Shown: piece by piece, positions 43,358-52,211 of the stretch | Layout: each line of letters begins with the position of its first letter | Numbering within the stretch: the stretch's first letter is position 1 | Assembly: GCF_001541095.1 (NCBI RefSeq) | Contig: NZ_LMXH01000001.1 | Coordinates: forward strand, 1,886,842 to 1,950,841 | DNA from: Paenibacillus sp. FJAT-26967 | GTDB lineage: Bacteria; Bacillota; Bacilli; Paenibacillales; NBRC-103111 | Direction of reading: 5' to 3' | DNA: 64,000 bases | Position numbers and translations under genes: made by a program | The notes under the pieces: model-generated | What the model saw: only the letters and a program-made list of their open reading frames with translations | What the model was told of the DNA's origin: nothing | Databases searched by the model: none

Positions 43358-46201
43358 ATGAAGAATGGACAAGAGGACAGACGATGGCCGTGGGCTAATT
43401 ATTACGGTCCGAATCTAGGTTACATTCAGGAGCAGTACGAGCAGTATCAGAACAATCCCGAATCGGTTGAAGAAACTTTTCGGGAGCTTTTCGCGCGTTT
43501 TGGAGCGCCTCCGGCTGAGTCCGGAACAACTGGAAGCGGGCAGCAACAAGCCCAAGTGACCGACAGCAGCAATCCTCAAGTGCTGAAGAAAGTAATGGCC
43601 GTCAGCAAGCTGGTATGGAACATTCGTACCTATGGACACTTAGCGGCTAATATCGATCCTTTGGGACTTAGCACAACTGCGGATACAAGATTGCTTGAAC
43701 CGGCAACTTACGGACTTACGAAGGAAGACCTCATTGCGCTGCCGTCTTCACTCGTATGGGAGGAAGCTCCTACCGATGTTGCAAACGGCTGGGAAGCGAT
43801 TGAACGTCTTCGTAAATCATATTCCCAATCGATCGCGTTTGAATTCAGCCATGTGCACGAAGAAAGCGAGAGAGACTGGCTTAACCGCCAAGCAGAATCC
43901 GGAGCCTCCATTGAGCCTCTAACATCGGAAGAACGGATTAAATTGCTTGACCGTCTTATTCAAGCAGAGCAGTTTGAGCAATTCCTACATCGTACATTCG
44001 TTGGACAGAAACGTTTTTCTCTTCAAGGTACAGATGTTCTAATTCCGATACTTGATCAGATCGTACACGAAGTGGTGCTTGATGGCGCCAGCCATATCCT
44101 GATGGGAATGGCTCACCGAGGCCGCCTAAACGTGCTTGCACATATTTTAGGTAAGCCTTACAACAAGATTTTCAAAGAATTTCATCATTCTCCTAACAAA
44201 GATATTATTCCTTCTGAAGGTTCGATGGGAATTAACTACGGTTGGACGGGGGATGTCAAATATCATCTGGGTGAGCAGCGTTCCATTAAGGAAGGCGATG
44301 CACTTGAAGCTAAACTGACTTTGGCTAACAACCCGAGTCACCTGGAGTTCGTAGGAGCTGTTGTTGAAGGCTTCACACGCGCTGCGCAAGATAACCGTGA
44401 GAACCCGGGTTATCCCGTTCAGGATGTAAGTAAAGCGGCGACCATAACAATCCATGGTGACGCGGCATTCCCTGGCGAAGGTATCGTAGCGGAGACGCTT
44501 AATTTCACGAAGCTTCAAGGTTACCGCAATGGCGGTACCATTCATATTATCGTTAATAACCGTGTAGGCTTTACGACGGACAGCTCGGATTCGCGTTCCA
44601 CGCACTACGCCAGCGATCCGGCCAAGGGCTACGAAATTCCGATCGTTCACGTCAATGCGGACGATGCGGATGCGTGTATAGCAGCGGCCCGTCTGGCCTG
44701 CGAATACCGTAATCGTTTCAAGAAAGACTTCCTGATTGATCTGGTTGGTTACCGCCGTTTTGGTCATAATGAGAACGACGATCCGGAAACAACGCAGCCG
44801 CTCATGTATCAGAAAGTGAAGAATCATCCGACCGTCAGCGTTTCCTATGCGGAAAAACTGAAGCAGGAAGGCCTTATCGACGATCAGCGCTACCAGCAGA
44901 TGGTTCAGGATGTGCAGGCTAAACTGCAGGAAGCTTACGATCTTGTAAAGAATAAAGACAGCGGCAACCGTCTGGCTAACGTGGTCGTATTCGACAAGGA
45001 TCTGAATATCGACACGGCTGTTCCGCTTCCTCAGCTGCAGGAAATCAACAAGGCGCTCATTACCTGGCCGGAAGATTTCCATGTATATCCGAAGCTGCAG
45101 CGCATTCTGGAGCGCCGTGGCGACGCATTGAATGAAGGCGGCAAAGTTGACTGGGCTCTGGCCGAGACGCTTGCGTTTGCCACTATTCTTGCTGACGGCA
45201 AGCCGATCCGGATGACAGGACAAGACGTAGGCCGCGGTACGTTCGCTCATCGCCATGTCGTCCTGCACGATTCCAAGACGGGTGAGACTTATTCGCCGCT
45301 TCATAAGATTCCTCAGGCTCGTGCGTCGTTTGCCATTTACAACAGTCCGCTGTCGGAAGGCTCGATCCTGGGCTTTGAATACGGCTATAATGTCTACTCG
45401 CCTGAAACGCTTGTAATCTGGGAAGCCCAGTACGGAGACTTCGCCAACGCCGCGCAAGTTATTATCGACCAGTTCATCGCTGCCGGCCGCGTGAAGTGGG
45501 CCCAGAAATCCAGTCTCGTAATGCTTCTGCCGCACGGCTATGAAGGACAAGGACCGGAGCACTCCAGCGCAAGACTGGAACGTTACCTCCAGTCTTCGGC
45601 CGAGAACAACTGGACCGTTGCGAATCTGAGTACAGCGGCTCAATATTTCCATATCCTGCGCCGTCAGGCTGCTATTACAGAGCGTGAAGAAGCTCGTCCG
45701 CTCATTATTATGTCGCCTAAGAGCCTCATCCGTAATGCACGGGTAGCTTCTCCGGGCACGCAGTTCAGCGAAGGCTCCTTTATGCCGATTATTGAGCAGC
45801 AGGGTCTTGGCGAACAGCCTAAGAAGGTCCGTCGTCTGGTTCTTTGCACCGGTAAAATCGCCATCGATCTTGAAGAGGCGCTTGAAGCGGACAAAGAGAA
45901 GGATTATTCCTGGCTGCAAATTGTTCGGGTAGAACAGCTGTATCCTTTCCCGGATAAAGAAATTGCTGCCGTAATGGAGCGTTTCACGGGACTGAAAGAA
46001 ATCATCTGGGTTCAGGAAGAGCCTAAGAACATGGGCGCATGGAACTTCATGGAGCCTCGCATCCGCGCGATCGCACCGTCCAAAGCCGATGTGCAGTATA
46101 TCGGTCTGCCGGACCGCTCGAGCCCGGCCAGCGGCTTCCAGGAAGTTCACACGTTCGAACATAACCAAATCATCGCTAACGCATTAAAGCAACCTGAATA
46201 A
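43358..46201 (+). CDS. odhA: 2-oxoglutarate dehydrogenase E1 component
   Basis: About 947 residues. Thiamine-diphosphate-dependent decarboxylation of 2-oxoglutarate in the TCA cycle. N-terminal WANYYGPNLGYIQEQYEQY is the E1o-specific start; HRGRLNVLAHILGKPYNKIF, GDAAFPGEGIVAETLNF (TPP-binding) and RRFGHNENDDPETTQPLMY are family blocks, and SPKSLIRNARVAS the C-terminal one. The frame is open from 43310, but no site is convincing there. ATG 43358 (MKNGQEDRRWPW) gives the normal N-terminus, with GAGGCGG 12 bases upstream. Followed by odhB after 23 bases. Confidence 0.95.
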   Translation: MKNGQEDRRWPWANYYGPNLGYIQEQYEQYQNNPESVEETFRELFARFGAPPAESGTTGSGQQQAQVTDSSNPQVLKKVMAVSKLVWNIRTYGHLAANIDPLGLSTTADTRLLEPATYGLTKEDLIALPSSLVWEEAPTDVANGWEAIERLRKSYSQSIAFEFSHVHEESERDWLNRQAESGASIEPLTSEERIKLLDRLIQAEQFEQFLHRTFVGQKRFSLQGTDVLIPILDQIVHEVVLDGASHILMGMAHRGRLNVLAHILGKPYNKIFKEFHHSPNKDIIPSEGSMGINYGWTGDVKYHLGEQRSIKEGDALEAKLTLANNPSHLEFVGAVVEGFTRAAQDNRENPGYPVQDVSKAATITIHGDAAFPGEGIVAETLNFTKLQGYRNGGTIHIIVNNRVGFTTDSSDSRSTHYASDPAKGYEIPIVHVNADDADACIAAARLACEYRNRFKKDFLIDLVGYRRFGHNENDDPETTQPLMYQKVKNHPTVSVSYAEKLKQEGLIDDQRYQQMVQDVQAKLQEAYDLVKNKDSGNRLANVVVFDKDLNIDTAVPLPQLQEINKALITWPEDFHVYPKLQRILERRGDALNEGGKVDWALAETLAFATILADGKPIRMTGQDVGRGTFAHRHVVLHDSKTGETYSPLHKIPQARASFAIYNSPLSEGSILGFEYGYNVYSPETLVIWEAQYGDFANAAQVIIDQFIAAGRVKWAQKSSLVMLLPHGYEGQGPEHSSARLERYLQSSAENNWTVANLSTAAQYFHILRRQAAITEREEARPLIIMSPKSLIRNARVASPGTQFSEGSFMPIIEQQGLGEQPKKVRRLVLCTGKIAIDLEEALEADKEKDYSWLQIVRVEQLYPFPDKEIAAVMERFTGLKEIIWVQEEPKNMGAWNFMEPRIRAIAPSKADVQYIGLPDRSSPASGFQEVHTFEHNQIIANALKQPE

Positions 46202-46224
46202 TTTGCTCATAGGAGGACGACGCT

Positions 46225-47499
46225 GTGTCAGAAATTAAAGTACCCGAATTGGGAGAGTCTATCACGGAAGCAACCATTTCCAAATGGTTAGTTAAAGAAG
46301 GTAGCCAAGTCAGCCAGGGAGATCTTCTGCTGGAGCTTGAAACAGATAAAGTAAACCTGGAAATCAGTGCGGAGCAGGATGGCGTGCTGTCCGAAATCCG
46401 TAAGCAAGAAGGCGACAACGTATCCGTCGGTGAAGTTGTCGGTCTTATCGGCGCAGGCAGCGGACAAGCTTCCCAGCCTAGCGCACCTGAAGCGCCTAAA
46501 GCTGAGGAGAAGGCTGCTCCGGCAAGCGAGCCGGCCAAAGCTCCTGCAGCATCAGCGGAAGCTGAGAGCGCAGCTGTAGCTGCTTCTCCGGCTGCCCGCA
46601 AATTGGCGAGAGAGCGCGGAATTGACCTGAACCAGGTCAGAACGCAAGATCCAATCGGCCGTGTGTATCCGGATGATGTCAAAACATTCAGCACTCAACC
46701 ATCTACTTCCAACCAGCAAGCAAGCGCACCTTCCGCACCGAAGTCCGCTAACTCCGGTTCCGCGAATACGGCTTCGCAGCCGGCGGCTGATCCGAGCAAG
46801 CCGGTAGAGCGCAAGAAAATGTCCCGCCGCCGCGCGACTATCGCCAAGCGTCTGGTTGAAGCGCAGCATACGGCAGCGATGCTGACTACTTTCAATGAAG
46901 TGGACATGACGGCGATTCTGGATGTCCGCAAACGCCGCAAAGATGCGTTCAAAGACAAGCATGAAGTAGGACTGGGTTTCATGTCCTTCTTTACCAAAGC
47001 CGTTGTGGGCGCGTTGAAACAGTACCCGCATCTGAATGCTGAGATTGACGGCGAGGATATTGTTGTCAAGCAGTTCTATGATATCGGTATTGCGGTATCT
47101 GCCAAAGAAGGCCTGGTTGTACCGGTCGTTCGTGAAGCAGACCGACTCAGCTTCGCTGAGATCGAAAGACAAATTGGCGAACTTGCCGGCAAAGCGCGCA
47201 ATAACGCACTTGCTTTGTCCGACCTGCAAGGCGGTACCTTCACGATCACTAACGGTGGTGTATTCGGTTCCCTGCTGTCCACGCCGATCCTTAACGCACC
47301 GCAAGTCGGTATTCTGGGTATGCACAAAATCCAGATCCGTCCGGTAGCTATCGACGCTGAACGTATGGAGAACCGTCCGATGATGTACATCGCTCTTTCC
47401 TACGATCACCGTATCGTTGATGGCAGCGAGGCTGTTCGTTTCCTCGTAACCGTTAAAGAATTGCTGGAAGATCCGGAATCCCTTCTGCTTGAAGGTTAA
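46225..47499 (+). CDS. odhB: 2-oxoglutarate dehydrogenase E2 (dihydrolipoyl succinyltransferase)
   Basis: 424 residues. Domains in order: lipoyl (residues 1-75, lipoyl-lysine in [11 protein letters not shown]), an Ala/Pro/Glu-rich linker, E3/E1-binding domain ([18 protein letters not shown]), a second linker, and the catalytic domain with the active-site histidine in [13 protein letters not shown]. It passes the succinyl group to CoA. GTG 46225 is preceded by AGGAGG. The E3 gene is not nearby, as usual for this operon. Confidence 0.96.
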   Translation: MSEIKVPELGESITEATISKWLVKEGSQVSQGDLLLELETDKVNLEISAEQDGVLSEIRKQEGDNVSVGEVVGLIGAGSGQASQPSAPEAPKAEEKAAPASEPAKAPAASAEAESAAVAASPAARKLARERGIDLNQVRTQDPIGRVYPDDVKTFSTQPSTSNQQASAPSAPKSANSGSANTASQPAADPSKPVERKKMSRRRATIAKRLVEAQHTAAMLTTFNEVDMTAILDVRKRRKDAFKDKHEVGLGFMSFFTKAVVGALKQYPHLNAEIDGEDIVVKQFYDIGIAVSAKEGLVVPVVREADRLSFAEIERQIGELAGKARNNALALSDLQGGTFTITNGGVFGSLLSTPILNAPQVGILGMHKIQIRPVAIDAERMENRPMMYIALSYDHRIVDGSEAVRFLVTVKELLEDPESLLLEG

Positions 47500-47510
47500 T
47501 TCCATTCAAC

Positions 47511-47547
47511 ACAAAGAGCCCAGGCAGACGCTGCCTGGGCTCTTTGT
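47511..47547. terminator. Very strong hairpin terminator after odhAB
   Basis: A perfect 17-base stem, from ACAAAGAGCCCAGGCAG (47511-47527) to CTGCCTGGGCTCTTTGT (47531-47547), with a three-base loop. The T-run is short but the stem is symmetric and could act on both strands. Confidence 0.85.
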
Positions 47548-47717
47548 AACATACAAAGGTTCACAATCCATACCGCGCGAATACATACAGGTAAGAGAGC
47601 TGCCGAGGATGCAGCCGTTGAAATGATGTGGACTATTCATTCATTGTTAAACGGCTCCGCTCCGTTTCTTGACTGGTTCAGCCAACTCGTTTCGTTTAAG
47701 TCAGGGGGCTATCACAA

Positions 47718-48359
47718 ATGAGTGAAGTTAAAGGGATTATGTTTGATATGGACAATACCCTCCTTCAGTCCAAGATCGACTTTCCGGCTATGAAGGCGGA
47801 AATTTACAATTATTTATCAGCATTGCACGTATTTGAGGATTCTTTCAACGTGGTTGACCATACTTCTTCTACCTTAATTGAGCATGCAAGGCAGAAAGGA
47901 ATCAGCGAATCCTCCTATGAGCAGCTCATGAAGATTGCAGCCAAGCATGAACTTACAGGTATGGAAGGAGCCGGATTAGAGAACGGAGCGCTAGAACTGC
48001 TCCAGAAACTTCATGGCCGATATGTTCTGGTGATCCTGACAAATAATTCACGGGAAGCGGCACTTAAGGCGCTTAATAGTACAGGAATTGCTCCTTTTTT
48101 TGATTTGATAGTTGGAAGAGAACAGATGAAGGCTCTGAAGCCTTCGCCATCGGGCTTTGAATATGTGCTGGATACGTACAGCGGCATAACCCGCTCGGCC
48201 TGGATCTCCATAGGAGATTCCTGGATAGACGGCAAGGCTTCCAATGATGCCGGCATTCCTTTTATCAGTTACGGCAAAAAAATTTCGTTCATGAAAGAGA
48301 GAAGAGTTAATCCTGTAGCGGCGGTAGAGCATTTAAGTGAGTTATTGGATTATCTATAG
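47718..48359 (+). CDS. HAD-family hydrolase
   Basis: 213 residues. Motif I is FDMDNTLLQSK (nucleophile and acid Asp), motif II LTNNS, the lysine is in LKPSPSGF, and motif III/IV IGDSWIDGKASNDAG. It is predicted to be a phosphatase of the phosphoglycolate type; the substrate is unknown. GGGG lies upstream of ATG 47718. Confidence 0.87.
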   Translation: MSEVKGIMFDMDNTLLQSKIDFPAMKAEIYNYLSALHVFEDSFNVVDHTSSTLIEHARQKGISESSYEQLMKIAAKHELTGMEGAGLENGALELLQKLHGRYVLVILTNNSREAALKALNSTGIAPFFDLIVGREQMKALKPSPSGFEYVLDTYSGITRSAWISIGDSWIDGKASNDAGIPFISYGKKISFMKERRVNPVAAVEHLSELLDYL

Positions 48360-48428
48360 GATTCTATAGGAGAATTTAGGGGGATCTAATAACCGTCATC
48401 CATTTTCTGATTCCGGGAGGAAACAATA

Positions 48429-48914
48429 ATGATCCGAATCTGTAATCAAGAAGATATACCTTCTATCTGCGACATTATTAATGATGCGGCGGCCGCTTAC
48501 AAAGGAACTATCCCCGAAGACCGCTATCACGAACCATACATGCCGCTCCAGGAATTGCAGGAAGAAATTGAGAATGGCGTTGTCTTCTCCGGTTATGCGG
48601 ATGAAGATGGGCGGTTACTGGGTGTTATGGGAATCCAGGACAAACTGGATGCTGCCTTAATCCGGCATGCTTATGTGAGAACGAATCAGCGCAGCGGCGG
48701 AATTGGGAGCAAACTGCTTCAACATTTAATGGATAAAGAGGACAGACCGATCCTTATCGGAACGTGGGCATCTGCTGTATGGGCCATCCGTTTCTATGAG
48801 AAGAACGGGTTTCATCTCGTCCCCGGTGAGGAAAAAGAACGGTTACTGCATCAATACTGGGATGTACCTCAAAGACAAGTCGAGACATCCGTTGTTCTCC
48901 GCAACAGAGAATAG
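48429..48914 (+). CDS. GNAT N-acetyltransferase (phosphinothricin acetyltransferase-like)
   Basis: 161 residues. MIRICNQEDIPSICDIINDAAAAYKGTIP is the usual start of this group; HAYVRTNQRSGGIGSKLLQHL is the acetyl-CoA loop (Q-R-S-G-G-I-G), and AVWAIRFYEKNGFHLVP the C-terminal motif. The acceptor is unknown. GGGAGG before ATG 48429. Confidence 0.87.
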   Translation: MIRICNQEDIPSICDIINDAAAAYKGTIPEDRYHEPYMPLQELQEEIENGVVFSGYADEDGRLLGVMGIQDKLDAALIRHAYVRTNQRSGGIGSKLLQHLMDKEDRPILIGTWASAVWAIRFYEKNGFHLVPGEEKERLLHQYWDVPQRQVETSVVLRNRE

Positions 48915-49046
48915 GACCTCTTAATATAAGGCTATGTTAACCTTTGTTGCTGATATTTAATACATGGGAACAAATGAGGGGGGCTAGAACTTTCATTTTC
49001 TGGGTAAATAAATAGTAATTCAAGATATAAGAGAGGGGTGTCCGGT

Positions 49047-49202
49047 ATGAAGATTACGATCACTCAGAACGAAGCGTTGGAAAAAGGTGTCTGGCAGGAA
49101 GTCATGAATCTGTTCGGTTTGAACAAGGAAGATGATGTCTGGCCGAGTGAAGCATTCGTCCTAACAGAAGAGCAAGCCAGAGAACTTGGATTGATCCGAT
49201 AA
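49047..49202 (+). CDS. Small hypothetical protein, 51 residues
   Basis: A short gene too small for most predictions. It begins MKITITQNEALEKGVWQEVM and ends TEEQARELGLIR. GAGAGGGG lies 8 bases upstream of ATG 49047, and the acidic composition and even codon use look genuine. It precedes the DUF6509 gene by 49 bases, likely in one transcript. I do not know the family. Confidence 0.65.
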   Translation: MKITITQNEALEKGVWQEVMNLFGLNKEDDVWPSEAFVLTEEQARELGLIR

Positions 49203-49251
49203 GATTCTAGTGTATAATAAGCTGTACGGATAGAATTTGGAGGATGCAAAT

Positions 49252-49551
49252 ATGCTAACGATTACAGCTTACAGTGTAGAAGTAGTAAAAGATCCATTTG
49301 GTATTTTGGCGGGACAACGTTACGAGTTTATTCTCGACATTGAAGTTCCGGAGGACGATGAGCTGTATACGCCTAACGGACTTTATCTGAGAGTCATTTA
49401 TAGCGTGGAAGAGAGCGGGGCGCGAATCGCCAAAGTTGATTTTCACGAAAGTTCAACGGATAAGTACCTCGATTATGATCTGGAAGAGGATGAAATCCAA
49501 CTGGTTGACGCTTTCTGCAAAGAGAATCTGCCGGAATCGCAAACTAAGTAA
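49252..49551 (+). CDS. DUF6509-like small acidic protein
   Basis: 99 residues. LTITAYSVEVVKDPFGILAGQRYEF and PNGLYLRVIYSVEESGARI agree with the DUF6509 family as I know it, a bacillar protein without assigned function. GGAGG 7 bases before ATG 49252 fixes the start, five codons inside a longer open frame. Confidence 0.75.
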   Translation: MLTITAYSVEVVKDPFGILAGQRYEFILDIEVPEDDELYTPNGLYLRVIYSVEESGARIAKVDFHESSTDKYLDYDLEEDEIQLVDAFCKENLPESQTK

Positions 49552-49581
49552 TAAAGCTTCCTGCAACAACATTGTACATTT

Positions 49582-49614
49582 AACCGCTTCCCGGCTGTCC
49601 GCAGGGAAGCGGTT
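49582..49614 (+). terminator. Hairpin terminator after the DUF6509 gene
   Basis: AACCGCTTCCC (49582-49592) pairs perfectly with GGGAAGCGGTT (49604-49614); the tail is ATTGCTTG. Confidence 0.65.
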
Positions 49615-49742
49615 ATTGCTTGTTTGCGGGTGGCTGATGCCCATGTGTTGCGAATCCCCGGGCCTAAGATACTAGCAAAGCCTCTTCCAGGGAACAGGCT
49701 GGTTAGGGCTGTATGTCGATTAAGTTGAAGGGATGCTGAACT

Positions 49743-49967
49743 TTATTCGGCTGTTTCTTCGTCTGGCACAGCTTCATCAGCCGCAGTCTCTAGGGAAGCT
49801 TCTACGGCTGCTTCGTCAGCGGCATCGCTTTCCGGAACAGCCTCGTCTTCCTGGACGGCTTGGGCCTCATCCGTATCATCTGCTGCCTCTTCGACAGCCT
49901 CGACAGCTGCTGTTTCCCCGATTACTGCCGCTTCTTGCAATTCAACCTCGTTTTCCAATTCTGCCAT
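49743..49967 (-). CDS. Very acidic Ala/Glu-rich small protein
   Basis: 74 residues made almost only of Ala, Glu, Asp and Val (VEAVEEAADDTDEAQAVQED, then ASLETAADEAVPDEETAE), with no Lys or Arg. It should be disordered and strongly negative. GGAGG 7 bases before ATG 49967 supports translation, and a TTGACA-17-TTGATA promoter (50044-50016 on the minus strand) lies upstream. No family is recognised; it might bind cations or shield a basic partner. Confidence 0.65.
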   Translation of the reverse strand: MAELENEVELQEAAVIGETAAVEAVEEAADDTDEAQAVQEDEAVPESDAADEAAVEASLETAADEAVPDEETAE

Positions 49968-50047
49968 GTTCATCCCTCCATTTGTATACTCAGTTCACCA
50001 GGTACAAGATAACTATATCAATCCGGCGTTGAGAAAAGTGTCAAATA

Positions 50048-50063
50048 ATGATAGCGCTATCAT
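50048..50063. promoter_or_regulatory. Perfect 16-base palindrome, LacI-type operator
   Basis: ATGATAGCGCTATCAT is a perfect palindrome with central GC/CG as in LacI/GalR-family operators. It lies 3 bases upstream of the -35 of the acidic-protein promoter (minus strand). No LacI-type gene is in the window. Confidence 0.6.
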
Positions 50064-50141
50064 AAAGTTTTTTTGATGAGTTTTGTGCTTATAAGTCTAA
50101 AGACGATCAAGCTGATCGGGTCAGGCAGTGTTGCAGGATCA

Positions 50142-50285
50142 ATGAATGAACAGCAGTGGAACTACTGGCGCTCTCAGGGGGAAGAGGCTTTCCGAAGCAT
50201 ATTGGATATTGTCATGAAAGAGGCGGAGAATCCTTATAATCTGGGAAGTTCCTCTCATTTGCTTTATATCGGAAAAAGAGTTTAA
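50142..50285 (+). CDS. Possible 47-residue protein
   Basis: The frame MNEQQWNYWRSQGEEAFRSI to LLYIGKRV has protein-like composition. Only a weak AGGA precedes ATG 50142; the frame is open from 50073 without a better site. The rest of the 49968-50450 gap holds the palindrome and the ppaC promoter. Confidence 0.35.
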   Translation: MNEQQWNYWRSQGEEAFRSILDIVMKEAENPYNLGSSSHLLYIGKRV

Positions 50286-50359
50286 GATAAGAACCGGAGT
50301 ACAAATTAACATTTTATTCGACCTGAATTCTCATATTTTTTCTATTCTCTGTAAAAGGA

Positions 50360-50388
50360 TTGGAATAAGGAGGATTTAGCGATATAAT
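50360..50388 (+). promoter_or_regulatory. Sigma-A promoter of ppaC
   Basis: TTGGAA (50360-50365), 17-base spacer, TATAAT (50383-50388), 65 bases upstream of the gene. Confidence 0.7.
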
Positions 50389-50453
50389 CAAAATAAGTAA
50401 GATCCTTCTTTAAGGCATTCTTCTAAAATCAGATTAATTAAGGGAGTAAGATG

Positions 50454-51386
50454 ATGGAGAAAACACTTATTTTCGGGCATAAGAACCCCGACACGGACAC
50501 CATTTGTTCTGCAATCGCATATGCGGATCTCAAAACACAATTAGGCCACAACGTTGAAGCTGTCCGTCTGGGCAATATCAGCGGCGAAACTCAATTTGCA
50601 CTCGACACGTTCAAGGCAGAAGCACCCCGCTTGGTCGAAACGGTAGCAAATGAAGTGAAGACGGTTATTCTGGTTGACCACAACGAACGCCAGCAAAGCG
50701 TAAGTGATATCGACCAAGTCCGCGTAGCGGAAGTCATCGACCATCACCGTATCGCGAATTTTGAAACGAGCGGCCCCCTGTACTACCGTGCAGAGCCTGT
50801 CGGTTGTACAGCCACAATTCTTAATAAAATGTACAAGGAGAATGGCAAATCAGTTCCGAAGAATATTGCCGGACTTATGCTGTCTGCTATCATTTCCGAT
50901 TCGCTGCTGCTCAAATCCCCAACCTGCACAGACGAAGATGTCGCTGCAGCCCGTGAACTGGCTGACATCGCAGGTGTTAATCTGGAGAGCTATGGCCTGG
51001 ATATGCTGAAAGCTGGCGCAGACCTGAGTGACAAGTCTATCGCCGAGCTGGTATCCCTGGACGCCAAAGAATTCAAGATGGGCGAATACAAAGTCGAAAT
51101 CGCACAAGTGAATGCGGTAGACACGAACGATGTGCTTTCCCGTCAGGCAGAGCTTGAAGCCGCTCTTAACTCGATTATCGAGAGCAAGGGACTGGATCTG
51201 TTCGTATTCGTCGTAACGGACATCCTTAACAACGATTCCATCGGTGTGGCACTGGGCCGTTTATCCAAAGCTGTCGAGCAGGCATACAACGTGACGCTGG
51301 TTGACAACAAAGCGGTTCTTAAAGGCGTTGTATCCCGCAAATCGCAAATCGTTCCAGTCTTAACCGATACATTGAACAAATTTTAA
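50454..51386 (+). CDS. ppaC: Manganese-dependent inorganic pyrophosphatase (family II)
   Basis: 310 residues of DHH/DHHA2 fold. It splits pyrophosphate to phosphate. Metal ligands are in [14 protein letters not shown] (His, Asp, Asp) and [10 protein letters not shown] (the DHH motif), with the C-terminal substrate loop in [13 protein letters not shown] spacing favours ATG 50454 over ATG 50451. Confidence 0.96.
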   Translation: MEKTLIFGHKNPDTDTICSAIAYADLKTQLGHNVEAVRLGNISGETQFALDTFKAEAPRLVETVANEVKTVILVDHNERQQSVSDIDQVRVAEVIDHHRIANFETSGPLYYRAEPVGCTATILNKMYKENGKSVPKNIAGLMLSAIISDSLLLKSPTCTDEDVAAARELADIAGVNLESYGLDMLKAGADLSDKSIAELVSLDAKEFKMGEYKVEIAQVNAVDTNDVLSRQAELEAALNSIIESKGLDLFVFVVTDILNNDSIGVALGRLSKAVEQAYNVTLVDNKAVLKGVVSRKSQIVPVLTDTLNKF

Positions 51387-51424
51387 TACGAATGACAGTC
51401 GTCCCAGAGGACTACTGGTTAAGG

Positions 51425-51463
51425 AAGGGTTGCCTGCGGTTTAACCGCATAGGCAGCCTTTTT
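51425..51463 (+). terminator. Terminator after ppaC
   Basis: A long hairpin (GCCTGCGG stem region with AACCGC and AGGCAGCC on the other side, one bulge) ends in TTTTT at about 51459-51463. Confidence 0.75.
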
Positions 51464-51494
51464 GCTGTTGTTTGCAAAAGTTGAGAGGAACCTA

Positions 51495-51523
51495 TTGACA
51501 GCATAGCACTCAACAATTAAAAT
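51495..51523 (+). promoter_or_regulatory. Promoter of the TetR gene
   Basis: A consensus TTGACA (51495-51500), 17-base spacer, TAAAAT (51518-51523). The operator starts at the next base. Confidence 0.75.
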
Positions 51524-51545
51524 TTATTTATTGATTAATAAATAA
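51524..51545. promoter_or_regulatory. TetR operator, copy 1
   Basis: TTATTTATT-GATT-AATAAATAA: perfect nine-base arms around a four-base centre, covering the predicted transcription start and abutting the Shine-Dalgarno of the regulator gene. Confidence 0.75.
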
Positions 51546-51558
51546 GGAGGCGGCAGAC

Positions 51559-52104
51559 GTGGTAGTCCGCGAAGACCGCAAAGAACAGATCATAGACAAA
51601 GCCGTGGCGATATTCGCGGAAAAAGGATATTATAAAGCGACAACGGCTCTGGTAGCCAGAGCGGCGGGCGTGACCCAGCCGTATGTGTTTCATTTTTTTG
51701 CGAATAAAGAAGAGCTGTTTAAGGCAGTGATAGACAAATCCATCAATCGCATATATGAGGGCTTCATGAAAGCGGAAGGGTCCGGTGAGCAGGTCCTGGG
51801 GAAGATGGCAGCGGCCTTTGATGAAGTTATGGCGAGTAACCGCGACGAGATAGTTATGGTGATGCAGGCACATGCGATTTCAGAACCCGTCATCCGTGAA
51901 CATGTCCGGGAGAAATTCCGCCTTATTCATGAAACCATCGTGGCCAACTTCGAAAAGGGGGGAGTGCCTGATGCCAGAAATGCAGCAAGCCAGTTCCTCG
52001 CCACAGGTCTGCTCTTGACAGTGGCAGAGGTACTCCAGCTGCCCGAAATCTTATGCTTGCCCGATATTTCCGAGTACAGCGCGAATATAACAAACCGAAA
52101 GTAA
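51559..52104 (+). CDS. TetR/AcrR-family transcriptional regulator
   Basis: 181 residues. The N-terminal helix-turn-helix is AVAIFAEKGYYKATTALVARAAGVTQPYVFHFFANKEELFKAV (ends AVAIF and LFKAV), followed by an all-helical ligand domain. GTG 51559 has AAGGAGG 8 bases upstream. It is predicted to repress itself and the following membrane protein gene through the two matching operators. Confidence 0.92.
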   Translation: MVVREDRKEQIIDKAVAIFAEKGYYKATTALVARAAGVTQPYVFHFFANKEELFKAVIDKSINRIYEGFMKAEGSGEQVLGKMAAAFDEVMASNRDEIVMVMQAHAISEPVIREHVREKFRLIHETIVANFEKGGVPDARNAASQFLATGLLLTVAEVLQLPEILCLPDISEYSANITNRK

Positions 52105-52153
52105 AACCAGAAATTAAAGAAAGCAGCTTTACGCTGCTTATTCTTTTACAAAT

Positions 52154-52175
52154 TCATTTATTGATTGATAAATAA
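52154..52175. promoter_or_regulatory. TetR operator, copy 2
   Basis: TCATTTATTGATTGATAAATAA differs from copy 1 at two of 22 positions. It overlaps the probable -10 region of the next gene (TTTACA at 52145-52150 is the likely -35). A short hairpin with T-rich tail (AAGCAGC/GCTGCTT, about 52121-52146) just upstream probably ends the regulator's transcript. Confidence 0.7.
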
Positions 52176-52211
52176 ATAATCTTTAAAAAGATTGAAAGGA
52201 ATGATTGGACG

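Noticed and set aside
44147-46168. 673-codon open frame on the minus strand
   Set aside because: It is fully antisense to odhA, has no family resemblance, and arises from the codon use of that highly conserved gene.
46552-47505. 317-codon open frame on the minus strand
   Set aside because: Antisense to odhB; the sense frame has all E2 domains.
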